Below are positions 33,901 through 43,696 of a stretch of DNA of 64,000 nt, one piece after another. Each line of letters begins with the position of its first letter. Position 1 is the first letter of the stretch. The position numbers were made by a program, and so were the translations under genes. The DNA is from a virus. The stretch is from positions 294,270 through 358,269 of the IMG/VR virus record IMGVR_UViG_3300027759_006101. The stretch is one strand, 5' to 3'. A model generated the notes under the pieces. That model did not search any database, was not told where the DNA came from, and was given only the letters and a program-made list of their open reading frames with translations.

Positions 33901-36311
33901 ACAGGATCGAATTTTTTATAAATATAATTTGATTGTTCATTTCCTATAACTTCAAACTTAGATAAATCAGAACTTCCGCCATATACGTCCACACTTTTGA
34001 TAGGAGATTCAAAGATATCAAGTAAATAGTCAGTTGATGGTAATTCAGACGAAGCAGTGTTAAATGCAGTTAGCTTGTTATATGCAGTCTTGTCAGCCAG
34101 TCTTACCCAAGACAGCTCGGTATCATCATAATAAGCAATTTCATTATCTGTAGATGTAAATGTAGCTAAATCTATTTTTACTGTACCCGTTACTGCAATT
34201 GGAAGATTGTCTAATGTAATATCTATCCAATATTCTGTATCTTCTGAAAGAGAGATTCCGGTGTTTGAAAAAGTATATTCTTCATACGATGTTGTAAGAT
34301 CATTGAATTGTATACTAGAAAAAGTACCTAATAATGTTGACGGAGAGTCGGTAACAGAATCATTGGTGTATAGGGCAACATTTACTTTGTCACCAAGGTT
34401 CAGAATTGTTCCAGACTTTTTAAGTTTTAGATAGATAGTTGATATGTTCTGATTTCTTGGTGAGGTAATTTTCACTGCTGTTCTGAGACTAGTAAATGAA
34501 AAATCAGATAATGTGTTACTTTGTGTTTCAGTTATAGAAGAATATCCAAGCCCTGAAAAATAGTGGACTTTAATGCCAGGATCAACATCATCTGCATTTC
34601 TATTTAATATAACTATTCCTTTAGGAGGATGAGTATCATAAATTACACTTGCTGTAGGATAAAAATCAGATTTTACAAAGATGTCAACATTTTGATCTTC
34701 AATTTTAAAATCAAATGTTTGGACATTATTTAATGCATCATTCCAATATCTTGTATCGAAAAAACCATTCAAATCATAAGATGAATTATTTTGAATTAAA
34801 ACTGGTTCAAAGTTTCTAACAGTACCGTATCCTGAACCACCATAAAGTTGAAGATTTCCATTTTGAAGAGAAATTTCAACAGAACTTCCAAAAGCAACTT
34901 TGTTATATAAAGTCAACTTTACATTGTGGTCTGAACCTGTTGAACCTGATGATGCAGTCTTGACGGGAGAATATTGGCCATCAATAAAAACTTGAAAGCC
35001 ACTTATTCCTGTGCCTGGAAGTGCTGGGTAAGACTTATTTAAATTAAAATCTAAAAATATTTCCGAACCATTTGTTGATACATAACTTGTAGTAGCTGCT
35101 GTTGCACTATATGTACCACTTGGAGAAAGTGGTAGAACACCTCTCCTTCTGTTAATAATTGCTCTGTTTGAAAAATTTGCAAGTTCATTTAAGTTTGTAC
35201 TTTGGTCAGTTATAAAGTTGGAACTTTGCTTTGAATAACTTAATGTTATTATATCTGTAGGACTGATTCCAGCTGTTATTAATAAATCATATTGCGTAAC
35301 ATCTAAGCCATTATAGGTAGTTGGAAAATCAGTAACAGATGCTATAGGCTTGTATTGCCCCAAAACAACATCGTAAACACTGAAACCTGTTGCTGATGAG
35401 CCAGGTTGTGTTAGTTCAGACATTACAACCTGAACAAAAGCTAAACCGCCTACACTAGTTTGAGTATTGACTACGACAGGTCTAGTTGTTTCTGACGAAA
35501 GATTTGTAACTGCCACTCCAGATAATGCTGAAGCATATGTCAATCCAGTTCCTGTGCTATCTCTAATTTTGAAAACATCAGATGATGGAGGATTGTATGT
35601 CAATGTGACTGGATTTGTACCGTCGTTTAGGGAAATTTTTGATTGAAGTTGGAGTACAACAATTTTCCCTAAAGTTGCACTTGTCGGATCTAAAACATAG
35701 GCATTAGTAATTGCTATGCCTGCGTTATTTTGTGATACTGCAAAACCAGCTATAGATGAAACTGGAAGAATTGGTGGTGTAGCTTCTGTGTAATACACAA
35801 ATACTTTTGAACCATCTGTACTTGTGGTTGAATAATTATAAAGCGGTGGTCTTGCTTCCTTTGTAAGGTTTGTAATACCAACACCAATGAAAGATGATAC
35901 AAATGACTTTTGCGTATCATTATCTGATAGTTTTGGAACTGTAGTTCCAAAAGATGAAGCATTATAAGAAACAAAAACAGTTTGAGCTGTTAGAGCAATC
36001 CCAGAGCCATCATACGAACTATCTACTAATCTGTCAGAACTTGAAAGTATAAGCTCAAGTGTTTTTGGAGTTCTTGAATCAATAAATGTTGCAGTTGGAG
36101 TTACTGTACCTGCTATAGAGCTTCCAAATTTTTTAGTAACTGAAAATCTTAATTGAAGTCCAGAAGATGGTTCAAGACCAGAGCTATCTATGTCATCAAA
36201 GTTTAAATAAATTCTTTGACCGTCATATGAAGTATAAGACAAGTTTGTCAAACTTGTAGATATTCCAGGACTTGCCCCGCTAAAAGCAATAAAATTGTTG
36301 TTTATTTCCAT
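30936..36311 (-). CDS. Giant tail/adhesion protein: SWM-like repeats, propeller, PA14-like domain
   Basis: Encodes 1791 residues. Residues 20-510 hold about four 110-135-residue repeats resembling the SWM repeat first described in the swimming Synechococcus protein SwmB (strands with F-V-x-Y-x-E, L-x-L-Q-S, V-T-L-T-Y and a closing A-L-S-G-V-A-V-T-N-L-S). About 958-1224 is beta-propeller-like (I-A-S-N-N-K, A-G-T-N-Y-G-L, V-G-T-S-K-G). About 1231-1380 looks like a PA14 domain (F-R-I-D-S-S-V-G-Y-N-L-F-I-N-D, L-Y-W-Q-R, I-V-P-A-E-Q-F). A low-complexity Asn/Thr/Gln linker follows (about 1463-1524). The C-terminal part has carbohydrate-binding-like beta strands. PA14 and these repeats suggest glycan or surface binding. 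Spaced 6 bases from both neighbours. No Shine-Dalgarno is clear. Confidence 0.8.
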   Translation of the reverse strand: MEINNNFIAFSGASPGISTSLTNLSYTSYDGQRIYLNFDDIDSSGLEPSSGLQLRFSVTKKFGSSIAGTVTPTATFIDSRTPKTLELILSSSDRLVDSSYDGSGIALTAQTVFVSYNASSFGTTVPKLSDNDTQKSFVSSFIGVGITNLTKEARPPLYNYSTTSTDGSKVFVYYTEATPPILPVSSIAGFAVSQNNAGIAITNAYVLDPTSATLGKIVVLQLQSKISLNDGTNPVTLTYNPPSSDVFKIRDSTGTGLTYASALSGVAVTNLSSETTRPVVVNTQTSVGGLAFVQVVMSELTQPGSSATGFSVYDVVLGQYKPIASVTDFPTTYNGLDVTQYDLLITAGISPTDIITLSYSKQSSNFITDQSTNLNELANFSNRAIINRRRGVLPLSPSGTYSATAATTSYVSTNGSEIFLDFNLNKSYPALPGTGISGFQVFIDGQYSPVKTASSGSTGSDHNVKLTLYNKVAFGSSVEISLQNGNLQLYGGSGYGTVRNFEPVLIQNNSSYDLNGFFDTRYWNDALNNVQTFDFKIEDQNVDIFVKSDFYPTASVIYDTHPPKGIVILNRNADDVDPGIKVHYFSGLGYSSITETQSNTLSDFSFTSLRTAVKITSPRNQNISTIYLKLKKSGTILNLGDKVNVALYTNDSVTDSPSTLLGTFSSIQFNDLTTSYEEYTFSNTGISLSEDTEYWIDITLDNLPIAVTGTVKIDLATFTSTDNEIAYYDDTELSWVRLADKTAYNKLTAFNTASSELPSTDYLLDIFESPIKSVDVYGGSSDLSKFEVIGNEQSNYIYKKFDPVVVDESNSSNNIYPTITNLVVGATAKNTKIYKCQIKTTRTSDWVDLFENIADQETLDYLNFTFDTPTSLYAARLAYHGDYFTIDQRAEVTIAAYDEFSDVVSAQISRFEDFRDATNFPNADSKGFIDFSAGETTFQNVDLTNAAYLWSKKTGNATSEITAITSFNEKILIASNNKMFVYFNGEVYEILNESLVTEKYQITCLHVHNGKAYAGTNYGLLFASFNGEFWSVVNAKDPLSLTNYKLIKPILCLTSLGNDLFVGTSKGTTTECSIYKYDGKKLSEIKTFSAFDKVSALAAKEFTLFAALGGDYGSKLSAVYSYYNSTWTQTLSSNFDNVETLTKSVTRNSLIAVFRGGQVWELSYIGSTPKTWSKIFDTYADHVYFTYDDPNGSYIYISADNGIYGYFKSVNGFKKIVSHNYLTEHLNVIWRSYTGAGITWTDIGDIESYNFIAFNNQTSTINYNGGFATSVSVPAGFTNSSLTYEGALLSSKTGNLSFRIDSSVGYNLFINDSLQISNYNTSAAVTTKYSTNAFTVTEGDILKLKLQTTNNVGTGTTLKLYWQRSTDESFEIVPAEQFLGVSRIKSVTSIGNTFYGAGVDGSIYQFTQTPYENNERKIYVRLKDEAGNIQGVALPANSSGFEIINDKMVQTSNVGNNPNSFIQYSSTTVVSNTNTTINPVTGNTQNNQTNNPTQNQTDANTTPTNTIVNNTNNQNLSTTNNSGVIYQIQKNADNSLTRKGIYVPNSREYSIFAPDRKVREYGLYEPQPIYVPTLITWTELVALILNKYPTTTDSSLDFGTEVNIYIKTGNTRSECLASNYSDATTLSSINEPTAITTTQSLTVDLSPYSGKWIQYKIELVSATPNVTPELLSLTLTYTSSSGSYFFTKMFDTTDYDSDAPLIKRGLLTSNELKNNGSIVYGYTISEDSNETYNFENFNIITPNTTFELPEASKTIRFGIFLTSTGVVPAMVYDFAVQLDIGDASIKFNPAP
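31740..31925 (-). repeat. Asn/Thr/Gln-rich low-complexity linker coding region
   Basis: Within the 1791-residue gene, a stretch of about 62 codons is made almost wholly of Asn, Thr and Gln (for example N-T-Q-N-N-Q-T-N-N-P-T-Q-N-Q-T). It separates the PA14-like and C-terminal regions and is probably a flexible spacer. Confidence 0.85.
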
Positions 36312-36317
36312 ATTTTA

Positions 36318-39287
36318 TTATTTTATACTTCCATAATGACCACTTAAGAATAAATTTCCTTTATATGAAATAGATGTCAATGGTCTAACTATGCCTAGTA
36401 GATCGTAGTTGCCAGATGAATCAAATATTTTTTTTCTTTCAAAAGCAACTTCTTCATTAAACCAAGATTCAGCATCAGATTTGTAATAAAATAACTTTGA
36501 TTGTCTATCGTTTGGATTATCAGAAATTTTGTCACTTACATATCCATCAGTGGCACAATATAGTGTTCCATCGTGGTAGGTAAATAACCTGATGCCTCCT
36601 GTAGATGGGAGAACGGCAGATAAGTTAAAATCAATTATTTTATTATCAACAGGAGCGTACTTTTGCCCAATTATGAATGAAATTTTTGAAAATCCAACCA
36701 AAGAATCACTCGCATCATTTCTTAATTTACCAAACTGAATGAATGGATGGTCGTGATCCCAAGAATTAGCTTCGGAATCAATATATTTAGGATTGTAAGT
36801 GTCAAGTTTGATAAAATTTTTCTTTTCTAAAAAAGGATCATTTTGTAGGCCAAGATAAATTTTAATATCTCTATCTTCTACTATGACTCTTATTTTTGAA
36901 AGTGAATTATTTATATCAAAAACATTTTCATCACTAATTATTTGTATCAAATCAATACAAATAATTTCAGGTCTTTGATTGTTCTCAGGCAATCCTACAA
37001 ATTCAATTGAAAGCTTACCAACTTTTCCTTGCCATATTGGCTTGATCGTGTAGTCAATATACTCATCAGATGTATGTATATTTGTTTCTGCATATTTATT
37101 GAATCCACCAGCGTTGAATGCCCAATAAGCTCTGATTTTGCCCAAATCTAATGACTGAGATTTGTTCTTTATCTTAATTCTAAGTTTTATTACTGTATTT
37201 AAGTCAACATTTAGATTTAAATTATCTATATCAATTGATGGATTTCCAGTAAGTGAAGGTGTAACTTTTAATATATATTTGTCATAAGCATTATTAAAAA
37301 TGTCATAATTTGTCTCTGTTTCAGCATCAAGTGATTCAATGAAATTTCTTGCAGTCCAAGATTGGGTATCAGCAGAAGCTATGCCTGAAGAAACAGCATA
37401 AAATTGCCAATTTTTTATAAGTCCTGTAGTAGTAAGATTTTTTGATACAGAATTATTACCAGAACTTAACACAAGTGTGTCTGTATTAAATTCAATAGAA
37501 TATTGACCATAAACATCAGCTATCTTAAACCCTTGATATCCTGAATGTGAATTGACTAAAATTTGTTCAGCACTATTCAGTCCTGGTTCATTTTTTAAAT
37601 CAGTAGAATCGTAAACTTCACTTTTTGAAAGATTGATAACTTCAGATTCGAAAGTGTATGATGGCTTGTAAAAATTATAATATCCTGTTGAAAGGAGATC
37701 GGTGTAATTGAGCAAATATCGATTGCCTAAGTTGACATAACCATTCTGGATATAAAAACCAATCTTTTCACTTCCAGAAAGAACATATCTATTTATGTTT
37801 ATGAGTGTTGGATCGTTATTAGCCCCATTGTAAACATAAATGCCATTTTGTATGCCATTTGTACCAGCACTTGTTTGGTCTTTCAACATAAATAAATCAT
37901 TCAAGACAAAGTCATATCCGTCTAATGATTCAAAATTATTCCAACTTGTAATTGCCTCAAAACTTGCTGCTTGAACATCAATGAAATCTTGGTCAGGCAA
38001 AATCTCTGCTAAGAGTTGCTCCCAATCTGATCCTTCTGAAATTTCAAAAAGTCTTGAGCCATATGCTGTTGATCCCGTACTAGTTTGTGTTGTGCCTTTT
38101 ATAACTAAGAAATCATCAAAACCCTTAGCATTGAGAAAATTAGGGAATCTTGCTATTGCTAAATTGTCATCATTTCTACTCAATGTATTATTATCATATG
38201 AATAGAATTGGGCAGGGGCTGGATCGTTTAAGAAAACTTCATCAAAATAAAAAGTTGTCCAATTTTCATTTAATGTAGGATTTGAAATTGGTATTTCAGA
38301 GTAAGACCAAACTTCAGATTTTTTATCGATACCAGCAAAGACTTGATTTTTTCCTACAGACAAACATCTAATTCCAAAATTAACAGGTTCGTAATCAGAA
38401 ATATTATTTGATATCAGATTTGTTGTTGACAATGATTCTACTTCAGTTTCCTTAACTATAACTTCTTCAGTAATCAAGTTAGTAGGTTGTGATAATGAAA
38501 CTGTTTTGGTTCTGCTGTACTTGTGAATTTTTTTGTCTAAACAACCTAAGAATAATTTATTGTATGCAGAAACCATAGACAAGATTCCACCTGAAGAAGA
38601 GGCTAATTCTCCTTGCGGGTAGACTTGCTCCCATTCTGATCCATTATAAGCAGTTGATAATTTAGCTCTAAATAATCTAGGTTTTGTATCTGATGCAACA
38701 TAAATATACTCTTCAGATTCGTGTTCAAACTTGTGTGAAACCATACAAGATGAACTTATATCGCTCGAATTATCTTGCAAAATAAAAATAGGGCCTCTTA
38801 CATATTCACCATCATAAAACCAAATTTTTCCTGAAATTCCAGCCAAATAAATTCCGTCGGTAGTTGAAACCATAGAAGTTATTGCTCTTTCATTTAGTTT
38901 TTCTAAATCAATAAGCTTATTAAATGAAATTAAGTTTGATGTATGGACACTTGCATAATACTTTTCAATTGTGACTGAAACATTTGTATTAGTTATTGCT
39001 GTATCAAAGACGAGATAACCATTATAATCATCAACACCATAAGATACATCTGAAGAGACATTTATTGTTATTTCATCCTGAGTTGATAATTTGTAAACTC
39101 TTCCTAAATCGTCCGAATTTGTACCAACAAGTTTAAATGCTGTTCCAGTAGCATATGATGAATCAAGACTGTCAACCAAAGAAACATTTGTAAATTTCTT
39201 TTTTGAAACACCAGAAAAATAAATTTTTTCTTCGGAATCATTTGGGCCTTTCCACAGACAGCTTGCAGTAAATAATGTTGCTATCAT
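36318..39287 (-). CDS. Large tail/adhesion protein with propeller-like and ConA-like regions
   Basis: Encodes 989 residues. The N-terminal 350 residues show propeller-type repeats (I-T-S-M-V-S-T-T-D-G-I-Y-L-A-G, Y-I-Y-V-A-S-D-T-K-P-R-L-F, K-L-F-L-G-C-L-D-K-K-I). A KDQ-type module, F-M-L-K-D-Q-T-S-A-G-T-N-G with a second N-G-I-Y, lies near DNA 37,800-37,925. Residues about 780-925 have a concanavalin A-like look (I-R-V-I-V-E-D-R-D-I-K-I-Y-L-G, I-Q-F-G-K-L, K-I-S-F-I-I-G), and the end repeats propeller strands (G-G-I-R-L-F-T-Y-H-D-G-T-L-Y-C-A). The start overlaps the next gene upstream by 4 bases (ATGA). No catalytic motif; a tail-fibre-like role is inferred. Confidence 0.78.
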   Translation of the reverse strand: MIATLFTASCLWKGPNDSEEKIYFSGVSKKKFTNVSLVDSLDSSYATGTAFKLVGTNSDDLGRVYKLSTQDEITINVSSDVSYGVDDYNGYLVFDTAITNTNVSVTIEKYYASVHTSNLISFNKLIDLEKLNERAITSMVSTTDGIYLAGISGKIWFYDGEYVRGPIFILQDNSSDISSSCMVSHKFEHESEEYIYVASDTKPRLFRAKLSTAYNGSEWEQVYPQGELASSSGGILSMVSAYNKLFLGCLDKKIHKYSRTKTVSLSQPTNLITEEVIVKETEVESLSTTNLISNNISDYEPVNFGIRCLSVGKNQVFAGIDKKSEVWSYSEIPISNPTLNENWTTFYFDEVFLNDPAPAQFYSYDNNTLSRNDDNLAIARFPNFLNAKGFDDFLVIKGTTQTSTGSTAYGSRLFEISEGSDWEQLLAEILPDQDFIDVQAASFEAITSWNNFESLDGYDFVLNDLFMLKDQTSAGTNGIQNGIYVYNGANNDPTLININRYVLSGSEKIGFYIQNGYVNLGNRYLLNYTDLLSTGYYNFYKPSYTFESEVINLSKSEVYDSTDLKNEPGLNSAEQILVNSHSGYQGFKIADVYGQYSIEFNTDTLVLSSGNNSVSKNLTTTGLIKNWQFYAVSSGIASADTQSWTARNFIESLDAETETNYDIFNNAYDKYILKVTPSLTGNPSIDIDNLNLNVDLNTVIKLRIKIKNKSQSLDLGKIRAYWAFNAGGFNKYAETNIHTSDEYIDYTIKPIWQGKVGKLSIEFVGLPENNQRPEIICIDLIQIISDENVFDINNSLSKIRVIVEDRDIKIYLGLQNDPFLEKKNFIKLDTYNPKYIDSEANSWDHDHPFIQFGKLRNDASDSLVGFSKISFIIGQKYAPVDNKIIDFNLSAVLPSTGGIRLFTYHDGTLYCATDGYVSDKISDNPNDRQSKLFYYKSDAESWFNEEVAFERKKIFDSSGNYDLLGIVRPLTSISYKGNLFLSGHYGSIK

Positions 39288-42200
39288 ACTTTAGGTCTCC
39301 TAATAACATCCCATTTATTTTCAGGCTGAGTAATATTATTTCCGAAATCTCTAAATTTTATTTCTATTTTTTTCACACCATCTGATTCACCTTCAAAAAT
39401 TACTGAAGCATAAGGAGTATAAGGTGTCCATTCTGACCATTCACCAGGTCCAGAGTCTAAAAGTCTTCTCACTGAAAAATCTTTGATTCCACTTACCAAA
39501 TCATAGCAATTCATTTTCAACCAAGCTTCTGGCAGATTGGTTATATTAGTTAATTGATTAGTTTTTGGATCATAAAAATCAGCGCCTCCAATTGGTGGCT
39601 GCGTGTCTACTAAAGCTTGAGAAGTTGCTACAAATGTTAATGGATTTGATTCACTGATATTACCCATATAATCCATAAGCTGTATCCAAACTTTTCTTTG
39701 TCCAGAATATCCAGATGTTTGTTTGATAAATGAAGTATGTTCAGGACCTAGAGGATAATAATTCAAATGTCCGTACAAATAAATAAAATATTTATTTTCT
39801 TCAGCAACAATAAATTTAGACCAAGGAAGCCAAGGAGTATAATTTATGAATGAATTATCAATTTCTTTTCCAACTCTAAAAGCTAAAATTCCACTTCCCA
39901 AATCTGTTGCTTGAATTGATATTTGAACCATTCTTAGCGTTGACTCTGTAGCGACTAAAGCTGTTGGATCAGAATTGCTATCTTGCGGTGCAGTAATATC
40001 TACTATTGCAACATCAGAATTTTTTGTTGCAAAGCTTGATATGTCATTATGTGATACAGAACGCACTCTGAAGTGCTGTGCATTTTTATCAGTTTGGTTT
40101 AGTTCTTTTTCTACATATCTACAATGAAGCTTGTGCCATAAATTTTTAGCCAATCTATGGCCTGATAAATCTCCATTGGTAATAAAATCATTCTCTTCAG
40201 TTTGTATACCGAAAGCTTTGCCTAATGAAGTACTGAATGGAAGTGTTATCCCAACCCAAATCTCATCACCTTGAGATAAAGAGCTCGACCAAGAATTTTC
40301 TGAAAGTTTTACTTGTACTAATTCGTTGTTGGTATTTATGTCAAATCCAGCAACATATGGATTGTAATTTACTGACAGCCAATCAGTGAGTGGATTGTCA
40401 TAATCTGCAACATCGCCATTGTTCTCAAAAAATCTCAAACGTACTTCATCATACTTGAAAGGCTTTTGATAATCTTTCCAATGCATTTTAAATTCAAACA
40501 GTTGGGGCTTAATTGATGAAACGAAACTAGAAATTTGTCCAACAGTTAATTTAGTAAAAAAAGTTGTCGAAAGAAATTTTTGAACTATTTCATCACCATC
40601 AGCAATATTAATCTTATGCCAATTTGTATTTTCGTTTATAGTTCCGCTTGAGCATCTAAATGGTACTCCCACGTCATAAGATTGCAGTGACCATCCAGAT
40701 ACAGATTTTTTGTAAACTCCATTTTCTTCTGCATTATATTGGTCTTTGACAAGCACAAGACTATTAATAGACAAATCTGGCAAACTAATTCCATCAATTG
40801 ACGATGTTGCAATATTTTCTATATCTAAATTTGCACCAGTTGTAACTGCTGATAAAACTGTAGGTGTAACACTAGTCTTACTAAAAGTTATTCCTGTAGA
40901 ACCTAAAATCATTGGGTCTGGCGTAATTAAATTCCAAGAAGTGCTAGCATTAGAACTACCCAGTGCAACTCTTACCAAGCTTCCATTATATAAATCTGCG
41001 CTTGAATCCATCTCTGAAACTCTCGCAAGTCTCCAAGATGTGGTAGCAGTTCCAACTCTGGAAAGTTGATACACACCATTTTGGATTGGATTTAATTGAT
41101 CTTTTACTAAAATATAATCTGACAATGATGTTATAGAACTACCATCTACGAACAATGTTGTTGCAGAACCGCTTGTTAAAACATTTGATGAATAACTAGG
41201 ACTATTAGGTAAAGTTGTCCCTGTTCCATAAGAAGCATCCAAAGTTAATTTTGGAATGTTCAACAAAGATGAATAGCTAAAAGATTCAAAATCTGTTGAA
41301 CCACTCAAGAGTTTTTGTCCAAGATAATGTTTATTGTTAGCAATGGCTTCATCTGATAACAAAAATGTTTTTACTGAAGAATCATTGTCAAATTGCTCTT
41401 TATAAAAATTTGGAATACCAGAATATTTAATAGAATAAATTTTGTTTGAAATATTTGTAAAAGAACTCTCTCTAACACCAACAGATGCAAAGTAACCTAA
41501 ACCTGAAGAATTCTGATCCATTGACAAATAAAGATTAGAAACACCTACAACATTTATTCCAGAGCCTGAAAGTTCCTTGACAACTAAATATGTAGCGTTA
41601 TTAGTTTGTTGCTTATATCTTCCAGCAAAAGAAGATGGTACTTGATCTGTAATTTCTATAAGATATTTAACTTTAGAGCTTGTTGGTTGATATGACCTAA
41701 GTATTTGCTTTCTTAGTTTATTATCAGAAGTTCTGTAGTAAACAGATATTTCTTTTTTATCACCACTAAAATTAACCAATACTGTAGGTGCATCAATAGG
41801 AGCATCTGTATAAATTGAACCTTCTTCACATCTACAAGCTAAAGGTCTGTCCCATAAAACAGTGAGATTATTTTCATTGTGTGAACGATAAGAAGACACT
41901 GTGCTGAATGCAACATAAAAATCATCAGAACCGTGCACAAAAGAAACTTCTAAGGCTGTTCTATTACTGAAGGATGGCTTATACATTTGAAGCTCATAAG
42001 TTGCCGGTATTGTGTAAGCGCTAGTCGCATCTAATTTTTGAATTTCAATATATTCAGTGTAGGCTGTTTTGCTTACAGTCAAACCATTTTGAGCATCAGT
42101 AAGGTAAATAAACTCTTCATTTTCATAATCTGTCCACGAGTAATTTATGTCAACTACTGGGGCATTGACCACAGACACATCATCAAAAGTACAATCACCC

Positions 42201-43636
42201 AAATCAACAGATAACTTTGATTTTCCTTGAGCTAAAAATAATTCATCTAAAATTATTCCACCATTATATGTACTGCCTGTAGCTTGAGATATCTGATATC
42301 CAAAAGCGCTTCCTACAGATGAACTGCCAAAAGAAGTTAAGAGTGAATTACCCAGCAAGTAACTTTTTCTAGATTCTTGTGATTGGTCTGTGTTTGGCGT
42401 GTAATAAGCTTCGACAAAACATAAATTTGTACTTCCCAAAGAAGAATAGTACATTTCCATCACACCACCAGACTGTAATAGTGGAAGTAAACTATGAGGA
42501 AGATTCGTTATTTGTTTAGAAGCGCTATCACTTCCATTTTGCCTTGTATATAAATATGAGATTGGACGAGAATTATTAGGTATATCAATTCGGCAAACTA
42601 TTTCATTTCCGTTTGCGCTAGTATCAGGTGCTGCATAAAGTTTTAGATAAGCTTGGGATGTAACAGCTATTCCACTTGTAGTAAATGAAAATCCAGCTTG
42701 AGTGTAAAAATCTGTTTTGCCCGAAGAAGGAATCAATTTAGTTTTTGAATATGCTATAATTCCTCTGCTATACTCAAACCCTGTTAAACCAACACTGGCT
42801 CCAAGAGTTATGGAGAAAGCACTGTAATTTCCATCGTACTGCTTATAGGTTGTAAGAGAAGTAGAAGCAATTGAGGCTGTTGGTATTAAATTTCTTCTTA
42901 CGGTTGAATTTGCAGTGTAGGCATCAGAAGTCCCACCTGTATTAGAAATTTCATAAATTGAGCCTAAATATCGAGCAATTCCTGGTTTTTCAGTTTGCGT
43001 AGATACTTGATTACCAGATACAAATGTAAGTAATGTATTTTTGCCAGTATATCCAATTTTACCACTAGTTATCTCTGGAAAATCTGGATTTACAGGTAGT
43101 TGTCCTTCCCATAAAATTTGATCAAAGATTCCATAACCCATAGGATATTCAATGTCACTTCCATTTGGGCCCTCTAGAATAGCTTTCATATACACAGTAG
43201 AAAGACCACCATTGGCACTTAACGGCCAATTGTAAATCTTAAATAAGCCTGTGCCTCCAGCAGTTGGATTTGACATTGTGCCTTGTGTCAGGGTGTTGTC
43301 AAAGAAAAAAAGCGGATTGAAAGTATATTCATAATCATATTCTGGATCAAACACATATGATGATGAAGGAAAATTATTGATAGCAATTGTTGTGGCTGGA
43401 TCAAATTCTTTATCATTTGACAGATAGAGAATTTTGATTCTTCTTGGGAACACGATTTGCCTTGAAGCACTATCACGCACTTCAAATCCAAATACCAATG
43501 TGTTTTTATTGTTATCTAGATTTGGGTCTTTAGAAAAGGAGTTATTGGTGTAAGTTTGACCAGAATTAATGAATTCAGATTGTAAATATCCGCTTGTTAA
43601 ATTGTCAGGTAAAATTACTGATACGTTATATGGCAC
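39284..43636 (-). CDS. Giant tail/adhesion protein with two KDQ-NGVY modules
   Basis: Encodes 1450 residues. The start is a GTG at 43636; an in-frame TGA lies six codons earlier (43654-43652) and no ATG intervenes. Residues roughly 240-480 form a lectin-like beta-sandwich (tyrosine- and serine-rich, with I-L-D-E-L-F-L-A-Q-G). Two modules with L-V-K-D-Q and N-G-V-Y occur near DNA 40,960-41,130 and 40,600-40,790. The C-terminal 250 residues have Ig-like strands (D-L-G-S-G-I-L-A-F-R-V, D-Y-M-G-N-I-S-E-S-N-P, D-L-V-S-G-I-K-D-F-S-V) typical of bacterial Ig/cadherin-like repeats. A probable fibre or baseplate-periphery protein. The upstream 60 bases hold no obvious promoter. Confidence 0.78.
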   Translation of the reverse strand: MPYNVSVILPDNLTSGYLQSEFINSGQTYTNNSFSKDPNLDNNKNTLVFGFEVRDSASRQIVFPRRIKILYLSNDKEFDPATTIAINNFPSSSYVFDPEYDYEYTFNPLFFFDNTLTQGTMSNPTAGGTGLFKIYNWPLSANGGLSTVYMKAILEGPNGSDIEYPMGYGIFDQILWEGQLPVNPDFPEITSGKIGYTGKNTLLTFVSGNQVSTQTEKPGIARYLGSIYEISNTGGTSDAYTANSTVRRNLIPTASIASTSLTTYKQYDGNYSAFSITLGASVGLTGFEYSRGIIAYSKTKLIPSSGKTDFYTQAGFSFTTSGIAVTSQAYLKLYAAPDTSANGNEIVCRIDIPNNSRPISYLYTRQNGSDSASKQITNLPHSLLPLLQSGGVMEMYYSSLGSTNLCFVEAYYTPNTDQSQESRKSYLLGNSLLTSFGSSSVGSAFGYQISQATGSTYNGGIILDELFLAQGKSKLSVDLGDCTFDDVSVVNAPVVDINYSWTDYENEEFIYLTDAQNGLTVSKTAYTEYIEIQKLDATSAYTIPATYELQMYKPSFSNRTALEVSFVHGSDDFYVAFSTVSSYRSHNENNLTVLWDRPLACRCEEGSIYTDAPIDAPTVLVNFSGDKKEISVYYRTSDNKLRKQILRSYQPTSSKVKYLIEITDQVPSSFAGRYKQQTNNATYLVVKELSGSGINVVGVSNLYLSMDQNSSGLGYFASVGVRESSFTNISNKIYSIKYSGIPNFYKEQFDNDSSVKTFLLSDEAIANNKHYLGQKLLSGSTDFESFSYSSLLNIPKLTLDASYGTGTTLPNSPSYSSNVLTSGSATTLFVDGSSITSLSDYILVKDQLNPIQNGVYQLSRVGTATTSWRLARVSEMDSSADLYNGSLVRVALGSSNASTSWNLITPDPMILGSTGITFSKTSVTPTVLSAVTTGANLDIENIATSSIDGISLPDLSINSLVLVKDQYNAEENGVYKKSVSGWSLQSYDVGVPFRCSSGTINENTNWHKINIADGDEIVQKFLSTTFFTKLTVGQISSFVSSIKPQLFEFKMHWKDYQKPFKYDEVRLRFFENNGDVADYDNPLTDWLSVNYNPYVAGFDINTNNELVQVKLSENSWSSSLSQGDEIWVGITLPFSTSLGKAFGIQTEENDFITNGDLSGHRLAKNLWHKLHCRYVEKELNQTDKNAQHFRVRSVSHNDISSFATKNSDVAIVDITAPQDSNSDPTALVATESTLRMVQISIQATDLGSGILAFRVGKEIDNSFINYTPWLPWSKFIVAEENKYFIYLYGHLNYYPLGPEHTSFIKQTSGYSGQRKVWIQLMDYMGNISESNPLTFVATSQALVDTQPPIGGADFYDPKTNQLTNITNLPEAWLKMNCYDLVSGIKDFSVRRLLDSGPGEWSEWTPYTPYASVIFEGESDGVKKIEIKFRDFGNNITQPENKWDVIRRPKV

Positions 43637-43696
43637 CTTGATCCACCACTGTCAGAGATTACTTAAAATATTCTTATCCAGCAGCTCAATAACCTA

